DNA of 64,000 nucleotides from an uncultured Eubacteriales bacterium (GCA_902764875.1 CACWXP010000003.1:1-64000); one strand, 5' to 3'. Shown: positions 35,891-44,450, counted from the stretch's first letter. The notes: a model not told the origin generated them from the sequence alone. Made by a program: numbers and translations.

Positions 35891-36258
35891 TCATCGAACC
35901 AACCTTTCATTATTTCGGTTTCATCTTCTTCAATATCATCATTGGGTGCATTTATTTCTTCTTCAATTTTAGCGGAATCCCCTGGCGCCAATTCTAACGC
36001 AGAAGAGGCAAACGCTCTTGCCAACAGCACCTTACGAATATCCATTGTTTTACTTACCAATTCAGCTCTCAGCTGCTGCATAATCAATTCATTTTCAAAT
36101 ATCCCAGGATTAAGATCATGGCCCTGCATATTCGTCCAGGACACAATCCAGGAAGACTCATTTTGTTCCAAATGAAGGTAAGCCCTGTCCGTGAAACTAT
36201 AAGCCGTCCTAAGCAGTACTTCACGAGAGTAAATTCCTTTGTCGATAACAATTTCCAC
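35887..36258 (-). CDS. hxsD: HxS system protein HxsD
   Basis: The sequence VIDKGIYSREVLLRTAYSFTDRAYLHLEQ and the later ENELIMQQLRAELV fit HxsD, a small protein of about 100 residues found with the HxsB/HxsC pair. Here a 35-residue acidic tail is added, giving 123 residues. HxsD may act as a peptide-recognition chaperone, by analogy with RRE proteins; this is inference. The gene lies 40 bases after the anchored protein gene and overlaps the short paralog. Confidence 0.8.
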   Translation of the reverse strand: MEIVIDKGIYSREVLLRTAYSFTDRAYLHLEQNESSWIVSWTNMQGHDLNPGIFENELIMQQLRAELVSKTMDIRKVLLARAFASSALELAPGDSAKIEEEINAPNDDIEEDETEIMKGWFDE

Positions 36259-36298
36259 TGTATTACACTCGCTTTCTGGTTTACTATTATCATAAAAA

Positions 36299-37618
36299 TC
36301 AATAGATCAATCTCAAATCCATCACATTGAAGAAAACATATCGCTTTTCATACCGTCCATTTTTCTCGACAAAGATGACGCCTACCAAAGGATAATGTGC
36401 CTTATCTGCAACACTCAAGAAATAAGTTCCCTTTGCCAGTAACAACACTTTATCGTTTTCGCTAACCTTCACTCTGTTACCGTTTGATAAAACAGGATTA
36501 TATTTGCTTGTCTGTTTATACTCGGCGATAGCATATCCTTTTTCTATAGAATCTATTGCATCATAATTCCAATATGCTACTGTGACAAAATTCTTGACAT
36601 TGATATACCCTGTCATATTCGATGCAAAATCTACAAACCACAAATAGCCCTCATATTCCTTTCCATTCTTTTTTGACAAGTATTGATCGAGGATACCTAT
36701 TTGAGATTTATGATCAATATAACCACTTTCTACCAGGCCACGATCTCCCATTTGATATACCGGTATACGCCAAGGAGTATTGAAACAGTCTTTGTCATTC
36801 TCAAGTGCTTCATCACAATACACCGCAGCAAAGCCCTTTGCACCTACATAATTCGGTTCGATTCCTGCGTAATCTGAGAAACCCCTGCCTTTCATATATG
36901 AAACCTCAGCATAATACTCTGCATTAAGAACCAGTTCGATTTCTTTTGGACTTGGGTTGTTATCATACGCATCTGGCATATCAGTTTCTTCTGGCATTGT
37001 TTTGGGTTCTACAGTCGGGGTTGGCTTTTCTGTCGGCTCAGCAGTAACATAATGCTCAGTTGGACTCGGTTTATTGTCCAGCACTATCGCTGGCGTTTCA
37101 GTCTTTTCAGGTATTGTTTTTAGTTCTGCGATCAGCTGCGACTTTTCTGTTGGTTCTGCTGTAGAGTTGTACTCATTTGAGGTAGTACTCTTTGGCTTAG
37201 ACGTATTCGCTGGAGGTGAAGCAGTTATAACATCTGTTTTCTTCCCTTCAAGCGGAATCACTGTATTGGTCGTTGATGTAGTATTCGATTTTGTACTTAT
37301 TGGATTATGATTGCCCGTATTACTATATCCATGCCGTTTACCGGCTGTCTGACTCCAAACAAGCCCTACTATAGCAGCCAGTGCTATGAAAACAGAAACC
37401 CTTTTCAATCGTAATGCCGTCTTGCCTTTTTTTATATATTCTATCAGCTCATCTTGAGACATGGATCGAAACTTCTGTGGATCTTTTTTGACCTTCTTTT
37501 CGAAGCGCTTTATTTCAGAATTTGTGAAGCCGTATTGCTGCTTCATATTCTTATGTATTTCTTTCAATCTTTCTTTGGAAGAGGAGTCCCGCGTTGTTCT
37601 CACCTCCCTGTCCTTCAT
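36299..37618 (-). CDS. Membrane-anchored exported protein with Thr/Pro/Glu stalk, first gene of the HxS operon
   Basis: The cytoplasmic N-terminus (1-70) has two helix-rich motifs, YGFTNSEIKRFEKKVKKDP and FRSMSQDELIEYI. One membrane helix lies near 72-90. A stalk of about 130 residues rich in Thr, Pro and Glu contains the repeat TAEPTEKP. The C-terminal 220 residues form a globular domain with a beta-rich, SH3-like look. The start at 37,618 has no strong ribosome site, and a later start is possible. I do not recognise the outer domain. Its position suggests a surface partner of HxsA. Confidence 0.72.
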   Translation of the reverse strand: MKDREVRTTRDSSSKERLKEIHKNMKQQYGFTNSEIKRFEKKVKKDPQKFRSMSQDELIEYIKKGKTALRLKRVSVFIALAAIVGLVWSQTAGKRHGYSNTGNHNPISTKSNTTSTTNTVIPLEGKKTDVITASPPANTSKPKSTTSNEYNSTAEPTEKSQLIAELKTIPEKTETPAIVLDNKPSPTEHYVTAEPTEKPTPTVEPKTMPEETDMPDAYDNNPSPKEIELVLNAEYYAEVSYMKGRGFSDYAGIEPNYVGAKGFAAVYCDEALENDKDCFNTPWRIPVYQMGDRGLVESGYIDHKSQIGILDQYLSKKNGKEYEGYLWFVDFASNMTGYINVKNFVTVAYWNYDAIDSIEKGYAIAEYKQTSKYNPVLSNGNRVKVSENDKVLLLAKGTYFLSVADKAHYPLVGVIFVEKNGRYEKRYVFFNVMDLRLIY

Positions 37619-37817
37619 AGGCTTCTAATTCCACTGATTAACCAGGTTTTGCCCTAAAAACTTCGTTTTCAAATCCGGCCTGGTCGCAAATGCCATCTCA
37701 CGGAACAAACAGCAAACATTATTTAATCAATATATGTATTTATACCACATAAACGGCATAAAGTAAACGGGGAATCCATCTTACACCAAAGGGATACTCC
37801 TTTTTTCAACCTAAAAT

Positions 37818-37845
37818 TTGAAAAATAACGAAAAATATGTATAAT
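37818..37845 (+). promoter_or_regulatory. Promoter of the FtsK-like gene
   Basis: TTGAAA and TATAAT are separated by 16 bases. The -10 box includes the first in-frame ATG at 37,837, so translation must begin further downstream. Confidence 0.65.
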
Positions 37846-37902
37846 AGTGATAACGTAATCCAACTGACGGAAAGAATTAACATTATGCAGGAAGAAAGAA
37901 AA

Positions 37903-39708
37903 ATGAGAGCTGATCGTGTAACGGAAAGACATGGATACAAAATCACTATGAAGCGTCTTCTAACCGGTGAGACCTTCGACGTTTATCATTATGGGAAAGA
38001 CGCGAACGAGGCCATGGCAACCGCAAACAGACATTCTTTTGACTCAGCCACAATAGTCGAAGTCGTAGATCAAACGACTGGCGAAAGAGTGTATCCGCAA
38101 AAAGCATCAGCTGGAACCATTAAATATTTCAAAACAGCACCTTCTATTCCAAACGACAATAGATGGAAACCGCAACTGTATAATTATCCTCCGATTACGG
38201 ACCTTCTTACACCTCTTTCACAAGACAATTATGCGGAAGATGAAGACCGTACCCGAAAAATTGAAAATCTTCTTTCCACTTTCCGCGTTTGCGCACATGT
38301 TGTACATGTTACCCATGGTACCGCCATTTCTCGATTTGAACTGGAAATAGCACTGGGAACAAGAATTAACAAAATAACAAAATTGGAAAATGAAATCTCC
38401 TATGTGCTCGGTGTTAACTCTGTACGTATCATAGCGCCCATTCCCGGAAAAAGCTTGATCGGCATAGAAATACCGAACTGGAACGTCGAAACGGTAGCAT
38501 TACGCGAAGTACTGACCAGTCCCGCCATGAATAAATCAACATCCATTCTAACTTTAGCGCTTGGTAAAGATCGAATCGGACAGCCTGTGCTATACGATCT
38601 TGAAAAATTGCCGCATATTCTGCTTTCCGGCCAGACAGGTAGCGGAAAATCAATATTTATCCACTCTGTGATCCAGAGTCTTATATATCGAACAACACCA
38701 GATGATGTAAAGCTTATTCTTATTGATCCCAGAGTTGTTGAATTGCAATGCTACAATGGAATACCCCATTTGATGTTACCTGTTATAAATAACCCATATA
38801 AAGTTGAAGCTGCACTAATATATGCCATAGAATTGATGAAAGAACGTTCTCTTCTCTTGTATACAAAAAAAGCAAACAGTATCTCAGATTACAATAGCAA
38901 GCGAAAATCTTATGAGAAACCCGTACCCAGAATTGTAATTATCATTGACAATCTTAACGACATTGATGACACAACAAATGTTTTACAGCTATTAAATCAA
39001 TTAGCATCTAATGGAGCTTCAGTCGGAATTCATTTGGTCCTTTCTACGCAGCACCCGTCATTTAATATGACTAATTCCGCAATGAAATACAATATTCCAT
39101 GCCGAATTGCGTTCAGATCCGTCTCTGCCAAAGAAAGCCAGCTCATTCTTGGACAGGCCGGTGCCGAACTGCTTACCGGATCAGGTAGTATGTTATTTCT
39201 TTCGAAGGGTGATTCTGAGCCAAAATGGGTACAAGGTTGTTTCGTCAGTCACGAAGAAGTTCTAAAAGTCACAAAGCATGTCAGAGACAGCAATCCTTGC
39301 ACTTATGACCCTGATATTCTTGAAAGAATCGAACAAATTGCCAGTAACAATTATTCAAAAGCCAGTACTGAAAATGACACAGAAGGAGAAAGTATTAACT
39401 ACTCCGAATTGTTTGATCGCGCTGTGCAAATAGCTATAACGGATGGGCAAATTTCAACAAGCACTCTTCAACGACGACTGAAAATTGGATATGCACGTGC
39501 TGGGCGCATCATAGATGAAATGCAAAAGAAAGGTATTATTTCTGTGGAAGCCGCGGGTAAGTCTCATATGTGTCTTATTGGAAAGGAGGTGAAAGCAGCT
39601 GGAATACCAGCAGCATCAAAAATTCCTGTTGCACAGCCTACAAAGGAAGAACCAAAGCAAGAAATCTCTGGCGTGTTCTCTGATTGGCTTGACCTTTTAA
39701 CAAGATGA
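37903..39708 (+). CDS. Soluble FtsK/SpoIIIE-like protein with altered Walker B
   Basis: The 601-residue protein lacks the membrane part of FtsK. An N-terminal region of about 90 residues is unfamiliar. The beta/motor part follows with Walker A SGQTGSGKSIF, DPRVVELQCYNGIPHL and a winged-helix gamma domain near the end (LFDRAVQIAI to GRIIDEMQKKGII). Walker B reads IVIIIDNLNDID, where FtsK has Asp-Glu, so the catalytic Glu is replaced by Asn. The start was set at 37,903 (AGGAAG upstream), with 37,885 as an alternative. It diverges from the HxS operon. Its role is unknown. Confidence 0.82.
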   Translation: MRADRVTERHGYKITMKRLLTGETFDVYHYGKDANEAMATANRHSFDSATIVEVVDQTTGERVYPQKASAGTIKYFKTAPSIPNDNRWKPQLYNYPPITDLLTPLSQDNYAEDEDRTRKIENLLSTFRVCAHVVHVTHGTAISRFELEIALGTRINKITKLENEISYVLGVNSVRIIAPIPGKSLIGIEIPNWNVETVALREVLTSPAMNKSTSILTLALGKDRIGQPVLYDLEKLPHILLSGQTGSGKSIFIHSVIQSLIYRTTPDDVKLILIDPRVVELQCYNGIPHLMLPVINNPYKVEAALIYAIELMKERSLLLYTKKANSISDYNSKRKSYEKPVPRIVIIIDNLNDIDDTTNVLQLLNQLASNGASVGIHLVLSTQHPSFNMTNSAMKYNIPCRIAFRSVSAKESQLILGQAGAELLTGSGSMLFLSKGDSEPKWVQGCFVSHEEVLKVTKHVRDSNPCTYDPDILERIEQIASNNYSKASTENDTEGESINYSELFDRAVQIAITDGQISTSTLQRRLKIGYARAGRIIDEMQKKGIISVEAAGKSHMCLIGKEVKAAGIPAASKIPVAQPTKEEPKQEISGVFSDWLDLLTR

Positions 39709-39822
39709 TTATTACTACACGGCGTTTGCTAAGATGAGTTATTGGAAGCTTCTCGTAACTCGTCCCCGAAACAGCTTAGAATTCTTGGCTTGTTTTTTGC
39801 CAGAACAGGATTCCTGTCACCG

Positions 39823-39848
39823 AAAAAATGGCGCCGGTTCCCAGCGCC
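39823..39848 (-). terminator. Terminator of a minus-strand unit
   Basis: Read on the minus strand, GGCGCT, a loop and GGCGCC are followed by ATTTTTTC. It fits as the end of the small frame at 39,923-40,042. Confidence 0.5.
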
Positions 39849-39922
39849 TGTCGGTGGTCCCGGACCTTTCGGTCAGCCCCAATCAGTTTCCTGATCTTAT
39901 TGTCACTGTATCTCTTTCATGA

Positions 39923-40042
39923 CTATCTGTCAAGGAGGATATACGATGCTCTTTGTTCAGTTAGACTTGTTTTTGATATCTTGTCAACAATCTCATCCCT
40001 GGATGAATCCAATTTTTGCCTCAGTATTGCCATAACCAACAT
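39923..40042 (-). CDS. Possible small protein of 39 residues
   Basis: The frame starts MLVMAILRQKLDSSRDEIVD and ends YILLDR. GGAAGGG precedes the ATG, an inverted repeat lies upstream and a terminator downstream, which together look like a small transcription unit. The sequence could also be the tail of a lost gene. I do not recognise it. The rest of 39,709-40,144 shows no other gene. Confidence 0.35.
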   Translation of the reverse strand: MLVMAILRQKLDSSRDEIVDKISKTSLTEQRASYILLDR

Positions 40043-40054
40043 TTCTGTCCCTTC

Positions 40055-40090
40055 CAAAGTGACACTGGAGATGACATTTTTGTCACTTTG
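40055..40090. repeat. Inverted repeat CAAAGTGAC/GTCACTTTG
   Basis: Nine-base perfect arms flank an 18-base centre in which GTGACA and TGACATTTTTGTCA give further symmetry. It lies directly upstream of the 39-residue frame and could be an operator or the end of a lost mobile element. Confidence 0.45.
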
Positions 40091-40144
40091 AAGCTACAGC
40101 CTGTATAGAACGAACTTGAAACCATCCCTGCTGTTTTCATATGG

Positions 40145-40351
40145 TCAGTCATCATCGCCGAGGATCCAATCCAGTTCCTCTGCTTCATCCACCCAGTCCT
40201 GCGGGTCCGTCATTCCCTGCATATCCGCCCCGCACATCGGGCACTGGTTTGACGTATCCGACAGCCGTGCGCCGCAGGCGGAGCATTCATATTCATCAGG
40301 ATCAAAAAGATGCGTATGCCGGATCCAATGCGGTCTTCTGTTCCTTCTCAT
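40145..40351 (-). CDS. Small zinc-ribbon protein
   Basis: The 68-residue protein has a classic zinc ribbon, CSACGARLSDTSNQCPMCG, in the middle and an acidic C-terminus. GGGGAG lies upstream of the ATG. The basic, aromatic N-terminus RRNRRPHWIRHTH may contact nucleic acid or a partner. No specific function can be named. Confidence 0.72.
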   Translation of the reverse strand: MRRNRRPHWIRHTHLFDPDEYECSACGARLSDTSNQCPMCGADMQGMTDPQDWVDEAEELDWILGDDD

Positions 40352-40466
40352 CGCTTACTCCCCTTGTTCCTTTCTCATGTTCTGCGTCTTCGTCTTCATA
40401 GCCTTGTTGCGATCCAGGTGTAGTACTCATTGTCTGCAATGAACCCGTAATGAATATCGTGCAATT

Positions 40467-40491
40467 CTAAGATGCCAGTCTGGCATCTTAG
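40467..40491. repeat. Perfect palindrome CTAAGATGCCA/TGGCATCTTAG
   Basis: Eleven-base perfect arms flank GTC. The GATGCCA core recurs in the palindromes at 40,584 and 44,873, which suggests a family of small interspersed elements. The 40,352-40,743 gap holds this and the next element and no gene. Confidence 0.6.
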
Positions 40492-40583
40492 ACCTGTTGT
40501 TATATTACCAGCTATTCTATCATGATTTTACAGCCATTGTCCATCCGCAGCACCACGAATACGTCTTTTGCCTTTTCACCAGG

Positions 40584-40650
40584 GATTTGAGATGACAATC
40601 TTGCATTTCAAGTCATAGAACAGGATCTCGCGTACCAAGTCCCACCGATC
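40584..40650. repeat. Interspersed palindromic element, copy 1
   Basis: A 31-base imperfect palindrome, GATTTGAGATGACAA to TTTCAAGTC, is followed by about 35 bases that match copy 2 at 44,873-44,940 with scattered differences (AACAGG, CGC, TACCA, GATC in common). The palindrome end and the flank are both shared, so the two are true copies. Confidence 0.6.
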
Positions 40651-40743
40651 CACTTTCCCGCACATGCACAGGGCGGCGAAATCGAAATTGAAACCGCCTG
40701 GCGATTGTGATAAAATATCAGCGCCGGAGAAGTTGAACGCAGC

Positions 40744-41040
40744 GTGAATACAGGGATCGCCCGTTCAATGGAGATCGCGTCTGATTCGTCGAACACTCTC
40801 CGGGAAGATTACGATAAACTGGAAACCGTCGTCATCACACTGAACGAAGACGGCCTCCAAAGCGAAAACGAACTGATCCGATACCTCAGTCTCCTGCTGA
40901 ACAAGGAAATGCCGGTGGAACAGCGGGAAAAGGAACTTGAAAAGACTACCATCTTCAAATGACAGAAGACGTGAGCGAGGATGTGGGAAAAATGTGCAAC
41001 TACAGCGAAGCGATCTGGATGCAGGGCATAGAAAAAGGTA
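40744..41040 (+). pseudogene. Relic of an Rpn-family recombination-promoting nuclease
   Basis: LREDYDKLETVVITLNEDG and SENELIRYLSLLLNKEMP match the middle of Rpn/PD-(D/E)XK transposase-like nucleases. After a stop at 40,960 a shifted frame continues MTEDVSEDVGKMCNYSEA and MQGIEKG, the usual end region. The nuclease core in front is absent. The relic runs directly into the repeated tail of the gene at 22,907. Confidence 0.6.
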
Positions 41041-41044
41041 TCTC

Positions 41045-41101
41045 AAGAGCCTCCTCTTCGGCGGCGGCGGAAGGGAAAAATAATCCCCGATGAACGCAAA
41101 C
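41045..41101 (+). repeat. Duplicate of the 3' end of the 173-residue gene (see 23,390-23,446)
   Basis: The 57 bases match 23,390-23,446 with only a few substitutions. They cover the codons for SLLFGGGGREK, the stop codon and the following AATCCCCGAT. Here the next codon is the ATG of the threonine aldolase-like gene, while at 23,437 it is mutated to ATA. Confidence 0.8.
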
Positions 41102-42133
41102 GAAACAAAACTGGCCTTCGCGTCAGATTATATGGAAGGCGCCCATCCCGCGATTCTTCGGCGGCTGATGGAAACCAACATGATGAAAACCCCCGGATAC
41201 GGCGCGGACGGATTCTCCGAATCCGCCCGCCGGAAAATCCGGGAAGCCTGTCAGGCGCCGTCCGCGGAAATTCACTTTCTCGTCGGCGGCACCCAGACAA
41301 ACGCAACCGTGATCGACGCCCTGCTCCGTTCATGGCAGGGCGTCGTTGCGGCATCAACCGGTCATATCGCAACCCATGAAGCCGGAGCCATAGAGTTCGG
41401 CGGTCACAAGGTGCTGGCCCTCCCGCAGGAAAACGGAAAAATCACCGCTTCCTCTGTTCTGGCGTGCGTCGAAGCGTACCGCAGGGATGAAAACCGGGAT
41501 CATACCGTCATGCCGGGAATGGTGTATATCTCCCAGCCCACCGAGTACGGAACCCTCTACTCCCTCTCGGAACTCACCGCCCTCAGCGATGTCTGCCGTG
41601 CATATCATATTCCTTTATTTGTGGACGGCGCCCGCCTCGCCTACGCGCTGGCCTGCCCCGCAAATGACGTGACTCTGCCGGATCTGGCCCGCCTGTGCGA
41701 TGTGTTCTATATCGGCGGAACCAAATGCGGCGCCCTCTTCGGCGAAGCGGTGGTCTTTCCGAAGCCGGATACCGCTCCCCATTTCTTCACCGTTGTGAAG
41801 CAGCATGGCGCCCTGCTGGCCAAAGGCAGAATCGCCGGCATCCAGTTTGAAACCCTCTTCACGGATCATCTGTATGAACAGCTGGGCAAAAACGCCGTCG
41901 CGGCGGCAGACCGCATCCGCGCCGCACTGCTCGAAAAGGGATATCAGCTGGCCCTCGATGCCCCGACCAACCAGATATTCGTTCTCCTGGATCCGGCGCA
42001 ATTGGCAAACCTCTCTGCTAAAATCGAAATGGGATTCTGGGAAAACACCCCGGACGGAAAAACGATCATGCGGATCGCAACCTCCTGGGCCACCCAGCCG
42101 GAAGATGTAAACCGCCTGATCGCCTGTCTCTGA
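41090..42133 (+). CDS. PLP-dependent low-specificity threonine aldolase-like enzyme
   Basis: The 347 residues belong to the beta-eliminating lyase/threonine aldolase group of fold type I. HFLVGGTQTN begins the cofactor site, VDGARLAYAL gives the Asp and Arg contacts, and FYIGGTKCGA carries the PLP lysine. It should cleave L-threonine or allo-threonine to glycine and acetaldehyde. The ribosome site is poor, because the region before the ATG comes from the tail of another gene. It has no co-directional partner closer than the kinase gene. Confidence 0.9.
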   Translation: MNANETKLAFASDYMEGAHPAILRRLMETNMMKTPGYGADGFSESARRKIREACQAPSAEIHFLVGGTQTNATVIDALLRSWQGVVAASTGHIATHEAGAIEFGGHKVLALPQENGKITASSVLACVEAYRRDENRDHTVMPGMVYISQPTEYGTLYSLSELTALSDVCRAYHIPLFVDGARLAYALACPANDVTLPDLARLCDVFYIGGTKCGALFGEAVVFPKPDTAPHFFTVVKQHGALLAKGRIAGIQFETLFTDHLYEQLGKNAVAAADRIRAALLEKGYQLALDAPTNQIFVLLDPAQLANLSAKIEMGFWENTPDGKTIMRIATSWATQPEDVNRLIACL

Positions 42134-42306
42134 TCCCTATATAGAAATACTATCGCGAATGAAAGAAAAAATGGTTTCAGAAGGTTTGTTCAGCAAAAGA
42201 ATACTGGAAATGGATGTACAGCCTGAAAGCGAAGACCAGGCAGTGGTCTAAAGGGCATCAGAACCCGAATAGGCAACGCATTGCTGACGGGATGGAGGAT
42301 TTCGAA

Positions 42307-43206
42307 ATGAAAGTGCTGAACTTCGGTTCTTTGAATCTGGACTATGTTTATGCGGTGGATCACTTCGTCAAACCCGGGGAAACCATTAGTTCATTATCCA
42401 GAGCCGTTAAGCACGGCGGAAAAGGGCTGAACCAATCTGTCGCCCTGGCGCGGGCGGGGGCGGATGTTTCCCATGCCGGCTGCGTGGGAAAAGGCGGCGA
42501 ATCGCTGCGAGACGCGCTGGCGGAAAATGGCGTGGATGTCTCCGACCTCCTGCCGGTAGATGAAATGCAGGGACATACTGTGATCCAGGTCACTCCCGAC
42601 GGGGAAAACAGTATTATCCTTTACGGCGGCTCCAATCAGTGCATTACGGAGGAACAAATAAGACAAACGATTCAGAAATATGCTCCTGGCGACTGGCTGG
42701 TTTTGCAGAACGAGATCAACCTTCTCCCGGAGATTGTGAATGCGGCCGCCGAGAGGGGGATGAAAATTGTCCTGAATCCGTCGCCTTTCAATGAAAAACT
42801 CGAGAAGGTAGACTTTGGCAAGCTTTCGTGGCTGATTGTTAATGAAGTGGAAGCTGAACAGATCACCGGTTCGGGTGATCCTGACATAGCCTGGAATTTC
42901 CTGCATTCCCGGTATCCCGGACTCTCCGTTCTGATTACCCTTGGAAAGCGTGGTAGCGTTGCCTTTGCGATGAAGGATGAAAAAACGGAAACAATCCGCC
43001 AGGAGGCTGTAAAAGCGGCGGCGGTGGATACCACTGCCGCAGGAGACACCTTCACCGGATATTTCGTTGCGGGGCTGACGCAGGGGAAACAGTTGGGCCG
43101 CTGCATGGAAGAGGCCAGCAAAGCCGCTGCCATCAGCGTTACCAGGCCCGGAGCCGCAGATTCCATCCCATGGAGAAATGAGCTGGAATCACTGATAACC
43201 GGATAA
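42307..43206 (+). CDS. PfkB-family (ribokinase-like) sugar kinase
   Basis: The start MKVLNFGSLNLDYVYAVDHF and KHGGKGLNQSVALARAG form the sugar-binding part. The C-terminal signature DTTAAGDTFTGYFVAGL holds the catalytic Asp and the anion hole. The 299-residue length fits ribokinase. GGAGG eight bases before the ATG at 42,307 sets the start. The exact sugar is not certain. It faces the GH113-like gene tail to tail. The 42,134-42,306 gap holds only a 30-codon frame that I reject. Confidence 0.88.
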   Translation: MKVLNFGSLNLDYVYAVDHFVKPGETISSLSRAVKHGGKGLNQSVALARAGADVSHAGCVGKGGESLRDALAENGVDVSDLLPVDEMQGHTVIQVTPDGENSIILYGGSNQCITEEQIRQTIQKYAPGDWLVLQNEINLLPEIVNAAAERGMKIVLNPSPFNEKLEKVDFGKLSWLIVNEVEAEQITGSGDPDIAWNFLHSRYPGLSVLITLGKRGSVAFAMKDEKTETIRQEAVKAAAVDTTAAGDTFTGYFVAGLTQGKQLGRCMEEASKAAAISVTRPGAADSIPWRNELESLITG

Positions 43207-43346
43207 GCACGCTGCATCAGAACTCTTTTTCAGCAATTGCCTTGTATCCCGCGATTTCTTTCGGCCTTTCCTTCGCCATTTCCGGATATAAATTTCTACT
43301 GCCATCCTTCTCGCTTGCCGCGTATACACTGGTGAACAGAGATACT

Positions 43347-44336
43347 TCATGGGAACCCTCCTCCTCCCAAATCCCGGCCCTGAGCAAGCCGGTTTTTTTT
43401 CATTGCAAGGCCGGCAGAAAAATCGGCGATCAGCTGATTTGCCGGTTTTCCGTAGGTGCAGTAGCCGTTGTTGTCTACGCCGGCATATTCCGGATACAGC
43501 CTGCTTGCCGGCCAGTCCCACCAGCCTGTGCCGCGGACAAACGGATTCCTCCGGATTTCCGTGATAAATGCCTCATACCACTTTTGCTGGGCTTCTTGGT
43601 GGGTTCCTTTCCCGAATCTCCAGTCGTTAGGCCGGTGTTCGCTTCCCTCCCGGGAAGGACAGCCGCATTCCATAAACATGAATGGCTTCCCAACCCTTTC
43701 CGCCACCAACCGGATTCTTTCAAACTGGCGGGCCAGATCCTCGATGGGATAATAGCCGGAAGATGAAATTATATCCAGATCATCCCACCACCGTACATGA
43801 TCTTCCTGGTATTTATCACAGTTGTAAGTGAGCGGGCCATGATAAATCCCGCGGACTTCCCGGATCAGCGAACGCCATTCCGTCTCTCTGTGATCCGTTC
43901 CGACCATCTCGCAGCCGATGCAGTAAAGATCCGCCCGGTTTTCCTCTGCCATTCCGGCTACGTTGAGGACGTGTGCGTTCCACGATTCAAACCATTCTGC
44001 CCAGCTCGGCTCCACGGGAACTTCCTGGTCAAAAAAACGGATATAGGCCCTCCAGTATCCGTCCCGACAATTGACCATTGCCTTCAGAATCACTTTCAGG
44101 CCCAGTTCCCTGGAAAAAGCACAGACTCTGCGAACGTCTTCAGCTGACATAACATCCGGATGCTCTGAATCCATTTTCACAGAATAAGCATGATCCTGCC
44201 AGGCGCAAACCGGCAGAATCACTGAGTTACAGCCAGTCGAGAAAGCCATCGCCCGGAGAGATTCCTTCCAGGAAGCGCTGTCCGTGAATCCGCGTTTCTC
44301 ACAAAAGCCAAAGGTATAAGCATTCAAAAATTCCAT
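43347..44336 (-). CDS. GH113-like glycoside hydrolase, probably frameshifted at an A8 tract near its 3' end
   Basis: The 329-residue barrel has CIGCEMVGTD (acid/base Glu) and MFMECGCPS (nucleophile Glu), as in GH113 beta-mannanases and related TIM-barrel enzymes. GGAGG ten bases before 44,336 sets the start; no signal peptide is seen. After MKK, encoded across eight A at 43,400-43,393 of the minus strand, the present frame ends within 15 residues in DLGGGGFP. With one A fewer it would run on for 58 more codons to a stop at 43,217. That part (SLFTSVYAASEKDG and LYPEMAKERPKEIAGY) looks like real protein. The substrate is probably a mannan or related hemicellulose. Confidence 0.75.
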   Translation of the reverse strand: MEFLNAYTFGFCEKRGFTDSASWKESLRAMAFSTGCNSVILPVCAWQDHAYSVKMDSEHPDVMSAEDVRRVCAFSRELGLKVILKAMVNCRDGYWRAYIRFFDQEVPVEPSWAEWFESWNAHVLNVAGMAEENRADLYCIGCEMVGTDHRETEWRSLIREVRGIYHGPLTYNCDKYQEDHVRWWDDLDIISSSGYYPIEDLARQFERIRLVAERVGKPFMFMECGCPSREGSEHRPNDWRFGKGTHQEAQQKWYEAFITEIRRNPFVRGTGWWDWPASRLYPEYAGVDNNGYCTYGKPANQLIADFSAGLAMKKNRLAQGRDLGGGGFP

Positions 44337-44450
44337 CGTCCGTTTTCCTCCGCACAATTTGCTGACAACAGGCATCTCTTCCTGCCCTGAAGAATTCTCG
44401 CAGGTATGGTACCGGATATGGGTCTATCATAACCCAAAGGGTAGCCAAAA

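Noticed and set aside
42160..42252. 30-codon plus-strand frame before the kinase gene
   Set aside because: It has no ribosome site and no similarity that I recognise. It is too short to separate from chance.
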